Positions 63,659 to 64,000 of a stretch of 64,000 nt of DNA are shown here, one piece after another (the stretch's first letter is position 1; each line of letters starts with the position of its first letter). This DNA comes from Paraburkholderia gardini (GTDB taxonomy: Bacteria; Pseudomonadota; Gammaproteobacteria; Burkholderiales; Burkholderiaceae). Location of the stretch: the NCBI RefSeq assembly GCF_907164575.1, contig NZ_CAJQYY010000002.1:1-64000 (forward strand). The letters are read 5' to 3'. Below the pieces are notes generated by a model. The model had not been told where the DNA came from and made no database searches. It saw only the letters and a list, made by a program, of their open reading frames with translations. A program made the position numbers and the translations under genes.

Positions 63659-64000
63659 TCAGGCGGATGCCGCTTGGGGAATCCTGAACAGACGAAAGAA
63701 ATTCTGGGTCGTCGCGGCGGCGAGATCGGCTTCGGCCATTTCGCGTTGCTGCGCGATGAAGCGTCCGACATAACTTACGTACGCAGGTTCATTGGGTTTG
63801 CCGCGATACGGCACGGGCGCGAGGTACGGCGAATCGGTTTCGATCAGCAAACGGTCGAGCGGCATGCGGCGCGCGACGTCCTGAACCTCGGTCGCGCTCC
63901 TGAACGTGACGATACCGGAGAGCGACACGTAAAAATTCTGCGCGAGCGCCTTTTCGGCGACATGCCACGGTTCCGTGAAGCAGTGCATCACGCCGCCCGG
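63659..64000 (-). CDS. TatD-family deoxyribonuclease, C-terminal part
   Basis: Only the last roughly 113 residues are in the window; the gene continues past 64000. Visible TatD landmarks are the metal-ligand region MHCFTEPWHVAEKAL, YVSLSGIVTFRSATEV, and LLIETDSPYLAPVPYRGKPN with the catalytic aspartate of ETDSPYL. The end, TQNFFRLFRIPQ, is typical. TatD proteins are metal-dependent 3'-5' exonucleases of the cytoplasm. The ankyrin gene follows. Confidence 0.93.
   Translation of the reverse strand, partial: PGGVMHCFTEPWHVAEKALAQNFYVSLSGIVTFRSATEVQDVARRMPLDRLLIETDSPYLAPVPYRGKPNEPAYVSYVGRFIAQQREMAEADLAAATTQNFFRLFRIPQAASA

Overview
The window is high-GC proteobacterial DNA with long, densely packed genes, ATGA-type overlaps and Shine-Dalgarno starts. 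It carries a near-complete cepacian-type exopolysaccharide (EPS) locus in Burkholderia gene order (bceA-K plus bceN, O, Q, R, S, T equivalents). With GntR, AraC and many ABC transporters, this points to Burkholderiaceae, most likely Paraburkholderia or Caballeronia. The genus is inferred, since no rRNA or tRNA gene is present.

Region 1 (1-17190) is metabolic and transport accessory DNA. It starts with an insertion-sequence scar (1-309, ISNCY-type transposase N-terminus), then an orphan sugar-binding protein, a DUF1479 (YbiU-like) putative oxygenase and a divergent cupin-AraC regulator. An eight-gene operon follows (11332 down to 4084): GntR regulator, AprA-like flavoprotein, small AprB-like 2x[4Fe-4S] ferredoxin, ABC importer (binding protein with an unusual C-terminal extension, permease, ATPase), HEAT-repeat protein and DUF971 protein. 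Next are an amino-acid ABC transporter lacking an ATPase gene and a TauABC-type sulfonate importer lacking tauD.

Region 2 (17207-23139) is a compact three-gene operon: a TerB-N/TerB/TerB-C protein, a BrxD-like ATPase and a BrxHI/Lhr-like helicase. These are BREX and Ter-associated parts without PglX or PglZ, so it is a candidate stand-alone defence or DNA-processing system. A GAF-PAS-GGDEF-EAL protein lies just upstream.

Region 3 (26475-54981) is the EPS locus. Parts that are separate clusters (bce-I, bce-II) in the B. cepacia complex are contiguous here. It supplies sugar nucleotides (galU/bceT, bceC, bceN, bceA), the priming transferase (bceB), glycosyltransferases (bceG, H, J, K and the double-domain bceR), flippase (bceQ), polymerase (bceI), export and its control (bceD, E, F), acyltransferases (bceO, bceS), an SGNH esterase and a large secreted NHL-propeller protein. 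A ParE/RelE-type toxin-antitoxin pair sits between the two halves. Beside bceA lies a gene whose N-terminus is an IS5-type transposase DNA-binding domain on an unrelated body.

Region 4 (56612-64000) is ordinary chromosome: YciI-like, PsiF-like, membrane and SYLF lipoprotein genes, a glycosyltransferase with otsA separated by tandem palindromic hairpins, a Rap1a/Tai-like protein, an ankyrin protein and the 3' part of a TatD nuclease gene. No tRNA, rRNA, CRISPR array or riboswitch was recognised.
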